In this document: positions 49,891 to 58,901 of the stretch, in pieces
Layout of the letters: each line of letters begins with the position of its first letter
How positions within the stretch are numbered: the first letter of the stretch is position 1
Assembly: GCA_039028635.1 (NCBI GenBank)
Contig: JBCCHV010000007.1
Location: 62,001-126,000 of the forward strand
DNA: 64,000 bases
Direction of reading: 5' to 3'
Origin: Acidobacteriota bacterium
Lineage (GTDB): Bacteria > Acidobacteriota > Thermoanaerobaculia > Multivoradales > JBCCEF01
Made by a program: the position numbers and the translations under genes
The notes under the pieces: generated by a model
Database searches by the model: none
What the model was told of the DNA's origin: nothing
The model's input: the letters and a program-made list of their open reading frames with translations, nothing else

Positions 49891-50901
49891 ATGACCTCTC
49901 TCGCCTACACCCCGGAAGTGGCCCATCGGATGGCCCCCGTCTACGAGCGGCTGCAGGCAGTCATCCCGGAGGTTGAGTGGCCGATCCACGCCCCCTACGT
50001 GGCCGCCATCCGCGAGCTCAAGAAGCAGCGCAATGCGGTGGTCCTGGCGCACAACTACCAGACCCCGGAGATCTTTCATGGGGTTGCCGACCTGATGGGT
50101 GACTCTTTGGCCCTGGCGCGCCAGGCGGCGGAGACGGATGCCGACGTGATCGTGCTCTGCGGCGTCCACTTCATGGCCGAGACGGCCAAGATCCTGAGTC
50201 CGGAAAAAACTGTCCTGATCCCCGATTCGAGGGCCGGCTGCTCCCTCGCCGAGTCGATCACGGCGGCCGATATCCGCCTGCTGCGGGAGCGCTATCCGGA
50301 CGCCCCGGTGGTGACCTATGTCAATACCTCCGCGGCGGTGAAGGCGGAGTCGGACATTTGCTGCACCTCGGCCAACGCCGTCGAGGTGGTCGAATCCCTC
50401 GGCGTGCCGCGGGTGATCTTCCTGCCGGACGAGTATCTCGGTCAGTACGTCGCCACCCAGACGGACGTCGAGGTGATCCTCTGGAAAGGCCACTGCGAGG
50501 TGCACGAGCGCTTCACGCCGGAGGAGATCCGGTCCTATCGCGAGCGCTTCGATCAGCTCACCGTGCTGGCCCATCCGGAGTGTCCGCCGGAAGTGCTGGC
50601 GGAGGCCGACTACGTGGGCTCGACCTCGGGCATGATCCAGCACGTCGGCGAGTGCGGCTCGAGCCGGGTGGTGATGATCACCGAGTGCTCGATGAGCGAC
50701 AACGTCGCGATCCATCATCCCGACGTCGAGTTCATTCGGCCGTGCAATCTCTGCCCGCACATGAAGCGCATCACGCTGCCCAAGATCCTGCGCTCCCTGG
50801 AGGAGCTCGAGGACCGGGTCGAGGTCGATCCGGCGGTGGCCGAAAAGGCTCGCCTGGCGGTCGAGCGGATGCTGGCCGTCGGTCGCGGGCAAGGGCGATG
50901 A
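49891..50901 (+). CDS. nadA: Quinolinate synthase
   Basis: NadA joins iminoaspartate and dihydroxyacetone phosphate to quinolinate using a 4Fe-4S cluster. The three cluster cysteines are C117 (AGCSLAES), C202 (KGHCEVH) and C288 ([10 protein letters not shown]). [17 protein letters not shown] and [16 protein letters not shown] are strongly conserved. Length is 336 residues. AAGGAGC precedes the ATG. It is first in the nadA-nadB-nadC operon with 4-nt overlaps. Confidence 0.96.
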   Translation: MTSLAYTPEVAHRMAPVYERLQAVIPEVEWPIHAPYVAAIRELKKQRNAVVLAHNYQTPEIFHGVADLMGDSLALARQAAETDADVIVLCGVHFMAETAKILSPEKTVLIPDSRAGCSLAESITAADIRLLRERYPDAPVVTYVNTSAAVKAESDICCTSANAVEVVESLGVPRVIFLPDEYLGQYVATQTDVEVILWKGHCEVHERFTPEEIRSYRERFDQLTVLAHPECPPEVLAEADYVGSTSGMIQHVGECGSSRVVMITECSMSDNVAIHHPDVEFIRPCNLCPHMKRITLPKILRSLEELEDRVEVDPAVAEKARLAVERMLAVGRGQGR

Positions 50902-52514
50902 GCGGACGCCTCGGGCGGCGCCATGCGGATGTCCTGGTGGTGGGGTCCGGCGTCGCCGGTCTGAGCGTCGCCCTGGGATGTGCGCCGCGCACCGTGACCG
51001 TTCTCACCAAGGCCCGCCTCGGCGGCGACGGCTCGAGCGCCTGGGCGCAGGGTGGAGTGGCGGCGGCCGTCGGCCAGGACGACTCACCGGCCCGCCATCG
51101 GGATGACACCCTGGCCGTCGGAGCCGGTCTCGGAGATGCCGAGCGGGTCGAGATTCTGACCCGCGAAGGGCCGGCTCGCATCGCTTCCCTGATCGCCCTC
51201 GGCGCCCGGTTCGACCGTAGTCCGAGCGGCGCTCTGGCCCTCGGGCGGGAGGCGGCCCACAGCCGACGTCGGATTCTCCATGCCGGTGGTGACGCCACCG
51301 GAGCCGAGCTCATGCGGACCCTGGTCTCAGCGGTCGAGGAGACGCCTCGGATCCGCGTCGTCGAGCACACCATGGCCATCGATCTGTTGGTCGCCGACGG
51401 ACGAGTAGTGGGGGTGCGCACGATGGATCCGGAAGGGCGCCTGGTGGACTACGACGCGGCGGCGGTGGTGCTGGCGAGTGGTGGCTACGGTCAGCTCTAT
51501 CGTTGGACCACCAATCCCCTCGAGGTCACGGGCGATGGTTTGGCGATGGCGGCGCGCGCCGGCGCGGTGCTGGTCGACCTCGAGTTCATGCAGTTTCATC
51601 CCACCGCGCTGGCGGTGCCCGGCGGTCGGGAATCAGGTCCGCTGCCCCTCCTCACGGAGGCCCTGCGCGGTGAAGGGGCGGTGCTGATCGACGATCGCGG
51701 CGAACGCTTCATGAGTACGATCCACCGTGCTGCCGAGCTGGCGCCGCGGGACGTCGTGGCGCGCGCCATCGGGGCGCGGTTGGCGGCCGGTCGACAGGTG
51801 TTTCTCGATCCCCGGCAGGCGATCGGCGATCGCCTGCCGGAGCGCTTTCCGTCGGCCTTTCGGGCGGCGTCCGAGGCCGGTCTCGACCCATCACAGGAGC
51901 CACTGCCGGTGGTGCCGGCGGCTCACTACGCGATGGGGGGACTCGATGTCGACGTCAACGGTCGCACTTCCTTGCCCGGCCTTTGGGCTTGCGGCGAGGT
52001 GGCTTCGACCGGGGTCCACGGCGGCAACCGCCTGGCCAGTAACTCATTGCTCGAAGGGCTGGTGTTCGGAGCTCGGGTGGCGGGCGATCTCGGACCGCGC
52101 TTGATGGCGGTGCCGGCGGGCGCCGCCGGTACTTCCCGGCGGTCCGGTCCGGGCCGCGATGCGCCAGGAGTGCGGTCGGCTGTGCGCGATCTCGCCTGGG
52201 AGGCCCTGGGACTGCGCCGGAGCGCGGCTCCGCTGGCGGCCGTCGGGCCGCGTCTGGCCGAGCTCGAGGCCGAGCTGCCGGCGCTGGCGGAGAGCTCCTT
52301 CGCCAGCCTCGAGACACGCAATCTCCTCACCGTCGGAGGCTTGGTGGCCGCCGCCGCCTTGGCGCGCCGCGAGAGTCGCGGGGCCCATTTCCGCGAGGAC
52401 TTCCCAGAAGCCGATTCGAGCTGGCGACGTCGCCAGCGCTGGATGTTGCGGCGGGGAGGGTTCGAAGCCGCCGCCGCGGTGCCCGCGCGCACCCTGGCCC
52501 GAGGTCGGCGATGA
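50898..52514 (+). CDS. nadB: L-aspartate oxidase
   Basis: NadB oxidises aspartate to iminoaspartate for NadA. The FAD motif [10 protein letters not shown] starts near residue 14, with [12 protein letters not shown] and [16 protein letters not shown] following. The active-site stretches [17 protein letters not shown] and HYAMGG are present, as is the C-terminal helical domain. Length is 538 residues. The start overlaps the nadA stop (ATGA), and the frame extends upstream only as an antiphase shadow of nadA. Confidence 0.95.
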   Translation: MSGRLGRRHADVLVVGSGVAGLSVALGCAPRTVTVLTKARLGGDGSSAWAQGGVAAAVGQDDSPARHRDDTLAVGAGLGDAERVEILTREGPARIASLIALGARFDRSPSGALALGREAAHSRRRILHAGGDATGAELMRTLVSAVEETPRIRVVEHTMAIDLLVADGRVVGVRTMDPEGRLVDYDAAAVVLASGGYGQLYRWTTNPLEVTGDGLAMAARAGAVLVDLEFMQFHPTALAVPGGRESGPLPLLTEALRGEGAVLIDDRGERFMSTIHRAAELAPRDVVARAIGARLAAGRQVFLDPRQAIGDRLPERFPSAFRAASEAGLDPSQEPLPVVPAAHYAMGGLDVDVNGRTSLPGLWACGEVASTGVHGGNRLASNSLLEGLVFGARVAGDLGPRLMAVPAGAAGTSRRSGPGRDAPGVRSAVRDLAWEALGLRRSAAPLAAVGPRLAELEAELPALAESSFASLETRNLLTVGGLVAAAALARRESRGAHFREDFPEADSSWRRRQRWMLRRGGFEAAAAVPARTLARGRR

Positions 52515-53374
52515 GCACTGCCCCTGCGCTCTTTTCCCTGCAGTACGAAGATCTACTGCGGCGCTGCTTGCGCGAGGACCTGGGACGGGCTGGCGACCTG
52601 ACGACGGACGCCATCGTGCCGACGGGGACGACGGCCGAAGGGCTGGTCGTGGCTCGCCAGGCGGGCCGTATCGCCGGCCTCGAGGCCAGCCTGACCGCTT
52701 TCCGCCTGCTCGATCCCGCAGTGGAGATCGAGATCCGCCAGCGGGATGGTGCCGACGCCGAGGCCGGCACCGTCCTGGCGCGGCTGCGCGGCGACGGCCG
52801 GGCGCTGTTGGCCGCCGAGCGCACCGCCCTCAATCTCCTCGGCCGTCTGTGCGGTATCGCCACCACCACTCGCGACCTGGTGGCGGTAGTGCAGCCGCAC
52901 GGTGCTCGAGTGGCCTGCACCCGCAAGACCACGCCCGGTCTGCGGCTGCTCGAGAAGCGCGCCGTGCTCCTCGGAGGGGGCTCCAATCATCGCTTTGGTC
53001 TCGACGATGCGGTGCTGATCAAGGACAACCACATCGTGCTCGCCGGCGGCGTGCAATCCGCCATCGAGCGGGCGAAGGGCGCCGTCGGCCATCTGGTCAA
53101 GGTCGAGGTCGAGGTCGACGACCTCGAGCAACTCGCCGAGGCTCTGGCGGTGGGTGTCGACGCCGTCCTGCTCGACAACATGTCTCCGGAGACGCTGCGC
53201 CGAGCCGTGGCGATGGTCGATGGTCGAGCCATCACCGAGGCCTCCGGAGGGATTCGGCCGGAGACTGCGGCGGCGATTGCCGCCACCGGCGTCGATCTGC
53301 TGTCCGTTGGCTGGCTGACCCACAGCGCGCCGGCTCTCGATGTCGCACTCGATTTGGTTCTCGGCGATCCCTGA
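52511..53374 (+). CDS. nadC: Nicotinate-nucleotide pyrophosphorylase (carboxylating)
   Basis: NadC turns quinolinate and PRPP into nicotinate mononucleotide. It has the family motifs REDLGRAGDLTTDA, CTRKTTPGLRLLEKRAVLLGGG, NHRFGLDDAVLIKDNHI, VEVEVDDLEQL and EASGGI. Length is 287 residues. The ATGA overlap with nadB completes the operon. Confidence 0.96.
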   Translation: MSTAPALFSLQYEDLLRRCLREDLGRAGDLTTDAIVPTGTTAEGLVVARQAGRIAGLEASLTAFRLLDPAVEIEIRQRDGADAEAGTVLARLRGDGRALLAAERTALNLLGRLCGIATTTRDLVAVVQPHGARVACTRKTTPGLRLLEKRAVLLGGGSNHRFGLDDAVLIKDNHIVLAGGVQSAIERAKGAVGHLVKVEVEVDDLEQLAEALAVGVDAVLLDNMSPETLRRAVAMVDGRAITEASGGIRPETAAAIAATGVDLLSVGWLTHSAPALDVALDLVLGDP

Positions 53375-53580
53375 ATGGTGACTCTCGCCCTCCCAAAGGT
53401 CATGGAACCTGCGGCGTGATCCGTCACCTGCGCTCCTCGCCAAAGGCCCCGCACGGCGTTGTCGTGGCGCCGACCGATGCCTTGCATCTTCTGCAACCTG
53501 CGACCTTTTGCCGAGAGATCTGGTGACAAGCTCGGGCGAGCGGTCGGCAAACGGTACCCGCAACGAGTAGACTACGGTCC

Positions 53581-54624
53581 ATGTCCGAGTCCCTCGTCCA
53601 GATCGGAGCCAAAGCGCCGGCGCCTCGTCCCAAGACCGGCGCCGAGAAGGTTGTCCAACTCGGCGCTCAGGCAGCGTCGCCGTGCGCTCCGCCGAAGGTA
53701 GAGAAGCTGGTCAAGATCGGTGCCGAAGCGCCGCCGCGTCGCGAGCCCCGCCCCGACTGGCTCAAGGTTCGCCTCGCCACGCCGTCGGAGTACCACAAGG
53801 TGCGGCGGTTGGTGGAGAAGCTCAACCTCAACACGGTGTGCGAAGAGGCGCGCTGCCCGAACATCTATGAGTGTTGGGGGCAGCACGGCACGGCGACCTT
53901 CATGATCCTGGGGGACATCTGCACCCGCCGCTGCGGCTTCTGCGCCGTCGCCACCGGGCGTCCGAAGAAGGGCGTCGACGTCGACGAGCCGGACCACGTC
54001 GCCGAAGCGGTGGAGACCATGGGGTTGCGCCACGCCGTGATCACCTCGGTCGACCGGGACGACCTGCCGGACGGTGGAGCGGAGCACTTCGCCAACGTCA
54101 TCGATGCGATCCACGAACGCAACCCGGAAACCGCGGTCGAGGTGCTGACCCCCGATTTTCGCGGTGTCGGCGAGGCCCTCGACATCGTCCTGGGAGCTCG
54201 GCCGGAGGTGTTCTCCCACAACATGGAGACGGTGCCCCGGATGTATCGCAAGGCGCGCCCCGGCTCGCGCTACGAGCGCTCCCTCGACTTGCTCGCCGAC
54301 GCTTCCCGGCGGCGCGAGGCGGGAGAGTACGACGGTCGCGTCAAAACTGCGCTGATGATGGGCATCGGCGAGACCGACGACGAGATCCGCACGACCTTGG
54401 AAGACATCCGCTGCGCCGGGGTCGAAATCGTCACCCTCGGCCAGTATCTGCAACCGACCAAGCAGCATCTGCCGGTCGATCGTTGGGTCTCGCCTGCGGA
54501 GTTCGATGAGCTGCGCAGCTACGCCCTCGGTCTCGGCTTCGACCACTGCGAGGCCGGTCCGCTGGTGCGCTCCAGCTACCACGCCCACGAGCATGTCAAG
54601 GGAGCCGCTGCGGCCCGCTCCTAA
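53581..54624 (+). CDS. lipA: Lipoyl synthase with repeated N-terminal extension
   Basis: This radical-SAM enzyme inserts two sulfurs into octanoyl chains on lipoyl domains. The auxiliary-cluster cysteines lie in NTVCEEARCPNIYECW and the radical-SAM cluster in CTRRCGFC. TSVDRDDLPDGG, LTPDFRG, HNMETVPR and GQYLQPTKQHLPV are also intact. Before the enzyme core, residues 3-50 hold three copies of a decapeptide E-x-(L/V)-V-x-(I/L)-G-A-x-A with exact 19-residue spacing, unusual for LipA. The total length is 347. The natural target in this window is K43 of the E2 at 14 kb. No LipB is seen here. Confidence 0.95.
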   Translation: MSESLVQIGAKAPAPRPKTGAEKVVQLGAQAASPCAPPKVEKLVKIGAEAPPRREPRPDWLKVRLATPSEYHKVRRLVEKLNLNTVCEEARCPNIYECWGQHGTATFMILGDICTRRCGFCAVATGRPKKGVDVDEPDHVAEAVETMGLRHAVITSVDRDDLPDGGAEHFANVIDAIHERNPETAVEVLTPDFRGVGEALDIVLGARPEVFSHNMETVPRMYRKARPGSRYERSLDLLADASRRREAGEYDGRVKTALMMGIGETDDEIRTTLEDIRCAGVEIVTLGQYLQPTKQHLPVDRWVSPAEFDELRSYALGLGFDHCEAGPLVRSSYHAHEHVKGAAAARS

Positions 54625-54640
54625 GCGCGTTTATCGCCTC

Positions 54641-54689
54641 GAGACAACCCTCCGCGAGGGAATTCGACAGATTTCGGAACTGTTGTCTC
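54641..54689 (+). other. Branched RNA-type structure after lipA
   Basis: GAGACAAC (54641-54648) pairs with GTTGTCTC (54682-54689). Inside are a CCCTC-CGC-GAGGG hairpin (54648-54660) and a weaker CAG/CTG loop. The element sits 17 nt after the lipA stop, just before a terminator, and may protect the mRNA 3' end. Confidence 0.4.
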
Positions 54690-54691
54690 CC

Positions 54692-54721
54692 CTTCGCGGT
54701 CGGTCCGCACTGAAGCTTTTT
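54692..54721 (+). terminator. Probable terminator of lipA
   Basis: CTTCGCGG (54692-54699) pairs with CCGC plus GAAG (54705-54715, with an AC-T bulge) and is followed by CTTTTT. Confidence 0.55.
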
Positions 54722-54908
54722 GGTAATAGTCTGTAGGTATTCCGGGGAGCTTGTGCTCCAAAGATTGCGGACCCGGGGAGGCTCAGGAGACTGACTGTCG
54801 CCCGGCGTCGGAATCTTCGGCGCCGATCTTGGATACTTCTTTCCTGAATCCTCAGGCTATTCCAAGATCAGCGCGTATACTTGTAAATCCTTGTGTATGT
54901 GTTTCGAG

Positions 54909-54937
54909 TTGCTCGGTTTCATCGAGTGGCATAAAAT
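54909..54937 (+). promoter_or_regulatory. Candidate promoter upstream of the exported-peptide gene
   Basis: TTGCTC (54909-54914) and TAAAAT (54932-54937) are 17 nt apart in the most AT-rich part of the window. The leader to ATG 55074 would be about 130 nt. Confidence 0.45.
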
Positions 54938-54997
54938 ATGTCACATAAGAGATTATTCTGAAATTTGTTCTTTGCTGTCTCAGATCGTCGTTGTCCG

Positions 54998-55014
54998 GTA
55001 ACAACTGTTGTAAC
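54998..55014. promoter_or_regulatory. Operator-like palindrome
   Basis: GTAACAACTGTTGTAAC is centred on the perfect dyad ACAAC-T-GTTGT (55001-55011). It lies about 60 nt downstream of the candidate promoter and 60 nt upstream of the peptide start. The binding protein is unknown. Confidence 0.4.
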
Positions 55015-55073
55015 AGCGGGCGCCGAACGCCAATCCCGGCCGTTCGGATGATCCGCCAAGGGGAGATTTCGTT

Positions 55074-55307
55074 ATGCGTTCTTTTCAAGCCCTCCATCGC
55101 CTGTTCGCCGTCGCTCTCATCGTCTCGGCCCTGATTCTCCTGCCGGTCGGCGTCACCCTCGCCGAAGAGGCGCCTGCGGAAACCGCCTCGAGTGAGCAGA
55201 AAGACGACCAGAGCAGCAGCCTTCTGAACGATGCCGTGGAGTGGCTGATCGAGATGTTCTCGCCGCACGATACCGAGCGCGGCCCGAAGATCGATCCGAT
55301 GGGGTGA
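55074..55307 (+). CDS. Small exported peptide precursor (77 aa), unknown function
   Basis: GGGGAGA lies 8-14 nt before the ATG. Residues 1-30 are a clear Sec signal peptide (LFAVALIVSALILLPVGVTLA-EE). The mature part of about 47 residues begins acidic and Ser-rich (EEAPAETASSEQKDD), continues as an amphipathic helix (SLLNDAVEWLIEMF) and ends in the polar ERGPKIDPMG. No cysteines are present. It precedes the TPR gene by 149 nt in the same direction. I know no family; coding status rests on the ribosome site and signal peptide. Confidence 0.65.
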   Translation: MRSFQALHRLFAVALIVSALILLPVGVTLAEEAPAETASSEQKDDQSSSLLNDAVEWLIEMFSPHDTERGPKIDPMG

Positions 55308-55456
55308 TCTCGGGGGGCGGGGCGGACGGCATTCCCGCGGAGCAAGGCGGAAACAGATACTCCTGAAGGTGGATCCTGGGTTGGTCGGCATGGTAGAGTT
55401 CTGCCGGGTCCAGTGTATTTCGAGGATTCCTTCGGATGGAGGTAAAGAGGTTTCCC

Positions 55457-56842
55457 ATGTCGGGGCAGCATCCCAGTCGTTCCAAGCTCCTGAGCTATCT
55501 CTTGGCGGACCTTTCGTCCGTCGAGATGTCTCAGGTGGTTCGCCATCTGGCGGGCGGCTGCGAGCAGTGCGCCTCGAACATCGAGCTTCACCCCAACGGG
55601 AACCGTCCGACCCCCGAAACCCGCCCCGGTAGCTGGCACTCGGCGGCTGAGCAGTTCGGCGGGGCGTTCGAGGAAGTTTTCGATCAGGTGCTCGATCGGG
55701 TTCGCTCTTCCGGCTGCGGTGCATTGGAAGTCATGCCGGCGGATCGACAGCGACTCACCGCGCTGCACGATCTGCCCTTCGGTCGGCAGCGCCTGCTGGT
55801 TCAGAACAGCACCTCCTACCACGCCCCCGGCACGGTCTTGGCTCTTCTCGCCGAAAGCTGGTCGATTCGCTTCGAAGCACCGGCCAGAATGCTGGAGCTG
55901 GCAGAGCTTGCGGTGGTTTGCTCGCTGAGCTGTGGCGGTTCTCAGCAGGGCGGTGGCTCACTACACGGTGGGAGCGAGTCGCTGGATCAATCTCTGGTGT
56001 CCGATCTCAGGGCACGAAGCTTCGCGTTGAAGGCCAACGCTCTTCGTATCGGTGGCGACATCCGAGCCGCTCGTGAAGCCTTGGACGAGGCCGAACGCTG
56101 GCTGCTGCAGGGAAGCGGTGGCCCGCGAGAGGTTGCCGAGCACCTCGAGGTGAGGGCAATTCTCTCGGCCTATGGGTCGGCGAATCCGGAGGCCATCGCG
56201 GCGTTGCGCATGGCGATCGCCCTCTATCGCGCCTGCGGCGAGGGGCACTTGATGGGGCGAGCCTTGCTCAACCTTGGCTACCTGCTCAGCCGACAGGGTG
56301 ACTTCAACGCCGAAGTCGAGCTCGTCCAGGAGGCCCTCAGCCACCTCGACGCGCAGCTCGAGCCGACCCTGGTTCTGGCCGGCTGGCACAACCTGCTGCA
56401 CTCTTTGCACAGCATGGGCCGGAATCGTGAAGCGCTCAAGCTGCTGGCTCAAGCGCGACCGCTATACCTGGAAGTCGGTGACCGCATGTCGCTGGTTCGT
56501 TTCCAGTGGCTCGAGGGCCTGATCGCCGAGTCCCTTGAACGGTTCGAGCAGGCCGAGGGCTGCTATCAAGAGGTGCGCAAGCGCTTCGTAGAGGCGTCGG
56601 TGCCGATCGATGCCGCGCTCGCTTCCCTCGACCTCGCGGCTCTGTTGCTCAAGCAGGAACGCCACGCCGAGGTGATGCGCCTGAGCAGCGAAATGCTGAG
56701 TGTTTTTCGTGCCCATCAGGTCGAAGAAGAGGCTCTGGCGGCGCTGATCTTGCTGAGTCAGGCGGCCAAGCGGCGCGAGCTGACGGTGGCTGTCCTGAAC
56801 GAGGTCGGCGAGCGTCTCGACCGCGTTCAAGCTTCCTCCTAG
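55457..56842 (+). CDS. TPR protein with N-terminal HX4CX2C zinc-finger-like motif
   Basis: The first 45 residues resemble an anti-sigma zinc finger with one extra residue: H30-L-A-G-G-C35-E-Q-C38. The rest (about 150-455) is a helical superhelix of at least six TPR-like units (RALLNLGYLLSRQGDF, GWHNLLHSLHSMGRNREAL split over two helices, RFQWLEGLIAESLERFEQA likewise, DLAALLLKQERHAEV). There is no membrane helix or enzyme motif. ATG 55457 is preferred because AAGAGG is 6 nt upstream; ATG 55436 is possible. It probably binds proteins or peptides. Similar Zn/TPR proteins are common in acidobacterial-type genomes, from my general knowledge. Confidence 0.75.
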   Translation: MSGQHPSRSKLLSYLLADLSSVEMSQVVRHLAGGCEQCASNIELHPNGNRPTPETRPGSWHSAAEQFGGAFEEVFDQVLDRVRSSGCGALEVMPADRQRLTALHDLPFGRQRLLVQNSTSYHAPGTVLALLAESWSIRFEAPARMLELAELAVVCSLSCGGSQQGGGSLHGGSESLDQSLVSDLRARSFALKANALRIGGDIRAAREALDEAERWLLQGSGGPREVAEHLEVRAILSAYGSANPEAIAALRMAIALYRACGEGHLMGRALLNLGYLLSRQGDFNAEVELVQEALSHLDAQLEPTLVLAGWHNLLHSLHSMGRNREALKLLAQARPLYLEVGDRMSLVRFQWLEGLIAESLERFEQAEGCYQEVRKRFVEASVPIDAALASLDLAALLLKQERHAEVMRLSSEMLSVFRAHQVEEEALAALILLSQAAKRRELTVAVLNEVGERLDRVQASS

Positions 56843-56964
56843 CTTTTCCCTCAAATCAAGTTTCATGAACGATTTGCCGCCGGCCCTGGCGGCGGTCTAG
56901 AATGAGGAGCGGTGGACGCCGGAGAATTCCTGATCCCAGGAGCTTCGGGTCGCGCCCGAGAACC

Positions 56965-57408
56965 ATGACGACATCCAATTTGCGAGTCAGGCCTCTGGAC
57001 GAGCTCGATCTCGAGGCCATCGGGGACATCGACGAGCGCATCTCCGGTCTCTATCGGCCGGATTATTGGGAGCGTCGGGTGGGTTATTACCTGCGCCGAG
57101 ACCCGGATGCGTCGCTGGTCGCCGAGCTCGATGGCCGGGTCGTGGGATTCATGTTCGGCGAAGTGCGATCGGGTGAGTTCGGCCTCGACGAGGCCACCGG
57201 CTGGATCGAGGTGCTGGGCGTCGACCCGGACTGCCGCGGCCGAGACGTCGGGCGCTCGATGGCGGATCGCATGTGTGAGCACTTCCGTGCCCGTGGAGCA
57301 GTGGCGGTGCGCACCTTCGTCGATGACGAGCGCGACGACCTCGGGGGCTTTTTCTCCGCCCTGGGCTTCGAGCCGGCATCCCTGCGCCCCTACGTGCGGT
57401 CCTTGTGA
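56965..57408 (+). CDS. GNAT family N-acetyltransferase
   Basis: The acetyl-CoA motif VLGVDPDCRGRDVGRSM (near residue 77) and the following helix ADRMCEHFRARGA mark a GNAT fold of 147 residues, similar to RimI-type enzymes. GFFSALGFEP near the C-terminus completes motif B. The substrate is unknown. ATG 56965 is chosen over ATG 56902, as the intervening residues are basic and not conserved-looking. Confidence 0.85.
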   Translation: MTTSNLRVRPLDELDLEAIGDIDERISGLYRPDYWERRVGYYLRRDPDASLVAELDGRVVGFMFGEVRSGEFGLDEATGWIEVLGVDPDCRGRDVGRSMADRMCEHFRARGAVAVRTFVDDERDDLGGFFSALGFEPASLRPYVRSL

Positions 57409-57492
57409 TCGGGACCTTCTCCGGCGACGAGCCGAGCGGAGTTCCGAGACGTATGATTTGTTGCGAGCTCTAGACGACCTAGCGAGGAAGAT

Positions 57493-58830
57493 ATGAAGAC
57501 GAGAAGCTGCACTCTTCCGAAGACGTACCACGATGCCGTGCTGCGCTGGCGCGATGCCTATCTTCCCGACTATGGCTTCTTGATGGACAACTGGGAGAAG
57601 CACTTCCCGAAGGATCAGCGCTTCGAGCTCTGCGCCTACCGTGAGCTCGGCATCTGCAACGAGATCGAGTGCGGCGACAACGAGGGCAATCCGAAGGTCG
57701 AGAAGGCAGCAGATCTGGCGCCGGAGCAGGCGAAGCACCTGCTGGGTGCTATCCGAGCTCAGGCGAGCACCGAGTTCGGCTCGATCCAGCAGCATCGTCT
57801 GACGCTGGCGCGGGCCCAGGAGGAGGAAGAGCAGTTCTGGGTGCTTCGCATGATGGCCGAAGAGCTGCGCCACGGCTACCAGATGCTCCATCTGCTGCTC
57901 GACGACGACTGGTCCTCGGTGTCTCAAGAGAGCAGCGCCGACATGGTCGAGGAGATCCTCTCCATGACCACCGGATCGCACGTGTTGTCGGCCTTCAATA
58001 TCGAGTTCGATTCCTTCGTCGACAACGTCGTCTTCTGTGCCTTGATCGATCGCGTCGGCAAGTATCAGCTCGCCATGCAGAAAGTCAGCGCCTACAAGCC
58101 GATGGCCGAGTCGATGCCGCAGATGCTGCGGGAAGAGGCCTTCCACCTGGCGGCCGGCGTGGTGCCGATGCGGCGCTGGGCGACGCAGGCGGCCAAGGGC
58201 GACATCTACGTCTCCATGGCGATGCTGCAGAAGGCGATCAACAAGTGGTTGCCGCGGGGTGCCGAGATGTTCGGTGACGAGCGTGGCGGCGGCACCAACG
58301 TACGCTTCGGTCTCAAGCCGATGAAGAACGGCGAGGCCCAGGACAAGTACTGGAAAGAGGTCGAGAAGCTGGTGCGGGACATCAACCTGCGCTACGTGCG
58401 AGCACGCCTCGAAGACCTCGATCGCAAGCAGTCTCTGGGAGTGGTGGACCAGCTCGAAAAGGGCAGCTCCTCCCACGGCATCCAGCCGGAGGATGTTCTT
58501 CACATGCCGGACAAGGGCTTCTTCCGGCGTCGCGGCGTCCCGGCCTTCGAGATGATCGGTCAGGACGGTCGGCGCTTCGACGACTTCGATGCCTACGTCC
58601 GCCACCTCGGCGACTGTTTGCCCGAGTCCTACCTCGCCAGCCAGGACTTCAAGGGCTACCTCGAGACCCTCCGCAAGGTCTCCTCCGGCGAGATCGAAAG
58701 CGGCCAAGCGGCGCGGCAGATGCCGACGCTGCGGCGCGTCGGAGGTTCCTGCCCGTGCTCGAAGTCGGTTCGCTGGGTGGTCGACGAGCCACGCCTCGAG
58801 CCGCCGGCGATGGCCGAGGCCTCGGCCTGA
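57493..58830 (+). CDS. BoxB/PaaA-like di-iron oxygenase-family protein
   Basis: The 445-residue protein has the ferritin-like di-iron ligands: a first Glu (ASTEFGSIQQH, near 98), EExxH in MAEELRHGYQM (near 126), a third Glu in NIEFDSF (near 172) and a second EExxH in REEAFHLAAG (near 215). Length and layout favour benzoyl-CoA epoxidase BoxB over the shorter PaaA. None of the usual partners (BoxA, PaaBCDE reductase and structural subunits) is nearby. The C-terminal 60 residues carry a CPC motif (GGSCPCSKS). Substrate is not determined. Confidence 0.72.
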   Translation: MKTRSCTLPKTYHDAVLRWRDAYLPDYGFLMDNWEKHFPKDQRFELCAYRELGICNEIECGDNEGNPKVEKAADLAPEQAKHLLGAIRAQASTEFGSIQQHRLTLARAQEEEEQFWVLRMMAEELRHGYQMLHLLLDDDWSSVSQESSADMVEEILSMTTGSHVLSAFNIEFDSFVDNVVFCALIDRVGKYQLAMQKVSAYKPMAESMPQMLREEAFHLAAGVVPMRRWATQAAKGDIYVSMAMLQKAINKWLPRGAEMFGDERGGGTNVRFGLKPMKNGEAQDKYWKEVEKLVRDINLRYVRARLEDLDRKQSLGVVDQLEKGSSSHGIQPEDVLHMPDKGFFRRRGVPAFEMIGQDGRRFDDFDAYVRHLGDCLPESYLASQDFKGYLETLRKVSSGEIESGQAARQMPTLRRVGGSCPCSKSVRWVVDEPRLEPPAMAEASA

Positions 58831-58845
58831 GGCCAGCGCGAGACG

Positions 58846-58879
58846 ACCCTCGGCACCCGCAAAGGGGCCGAGGGTTTTT
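58846..58879 (+). terminator. Intrinsic terminator after the di-iron protein gene
   Basis: ACCCTCGGC (58846-58854) pairs with GCCGAGGGT (58867-58875) around a 12-nt loop and ends in TTTTT. The proline gene starts 22 nt later and so probably has its own transcript start. Confidence 0.88.
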
Positions 58880-58901
58880 CCTTTTCTAGTCCCCGCCGAC
58901 C

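Larger units (their letters stand above)
54722..55073. other. AT-richer intergenic region before the exported-peptide gene
   Basis: About 350 bp with visibly lower GC than the flanks, lowest near 54880-54975. No coding frame is supported. It holds a candidate promoter (54909-54937) and a palindromic operator-like site (54998-55014), described separately. Confidence 0.6.

Noticed and set aside
54641-54689. Possible tRNA-like cloverleaf after lipA
   Set aside because: Only two to three stems form, with no conserved T-loop or anticodon arm, so it was kept as an undefined structure.
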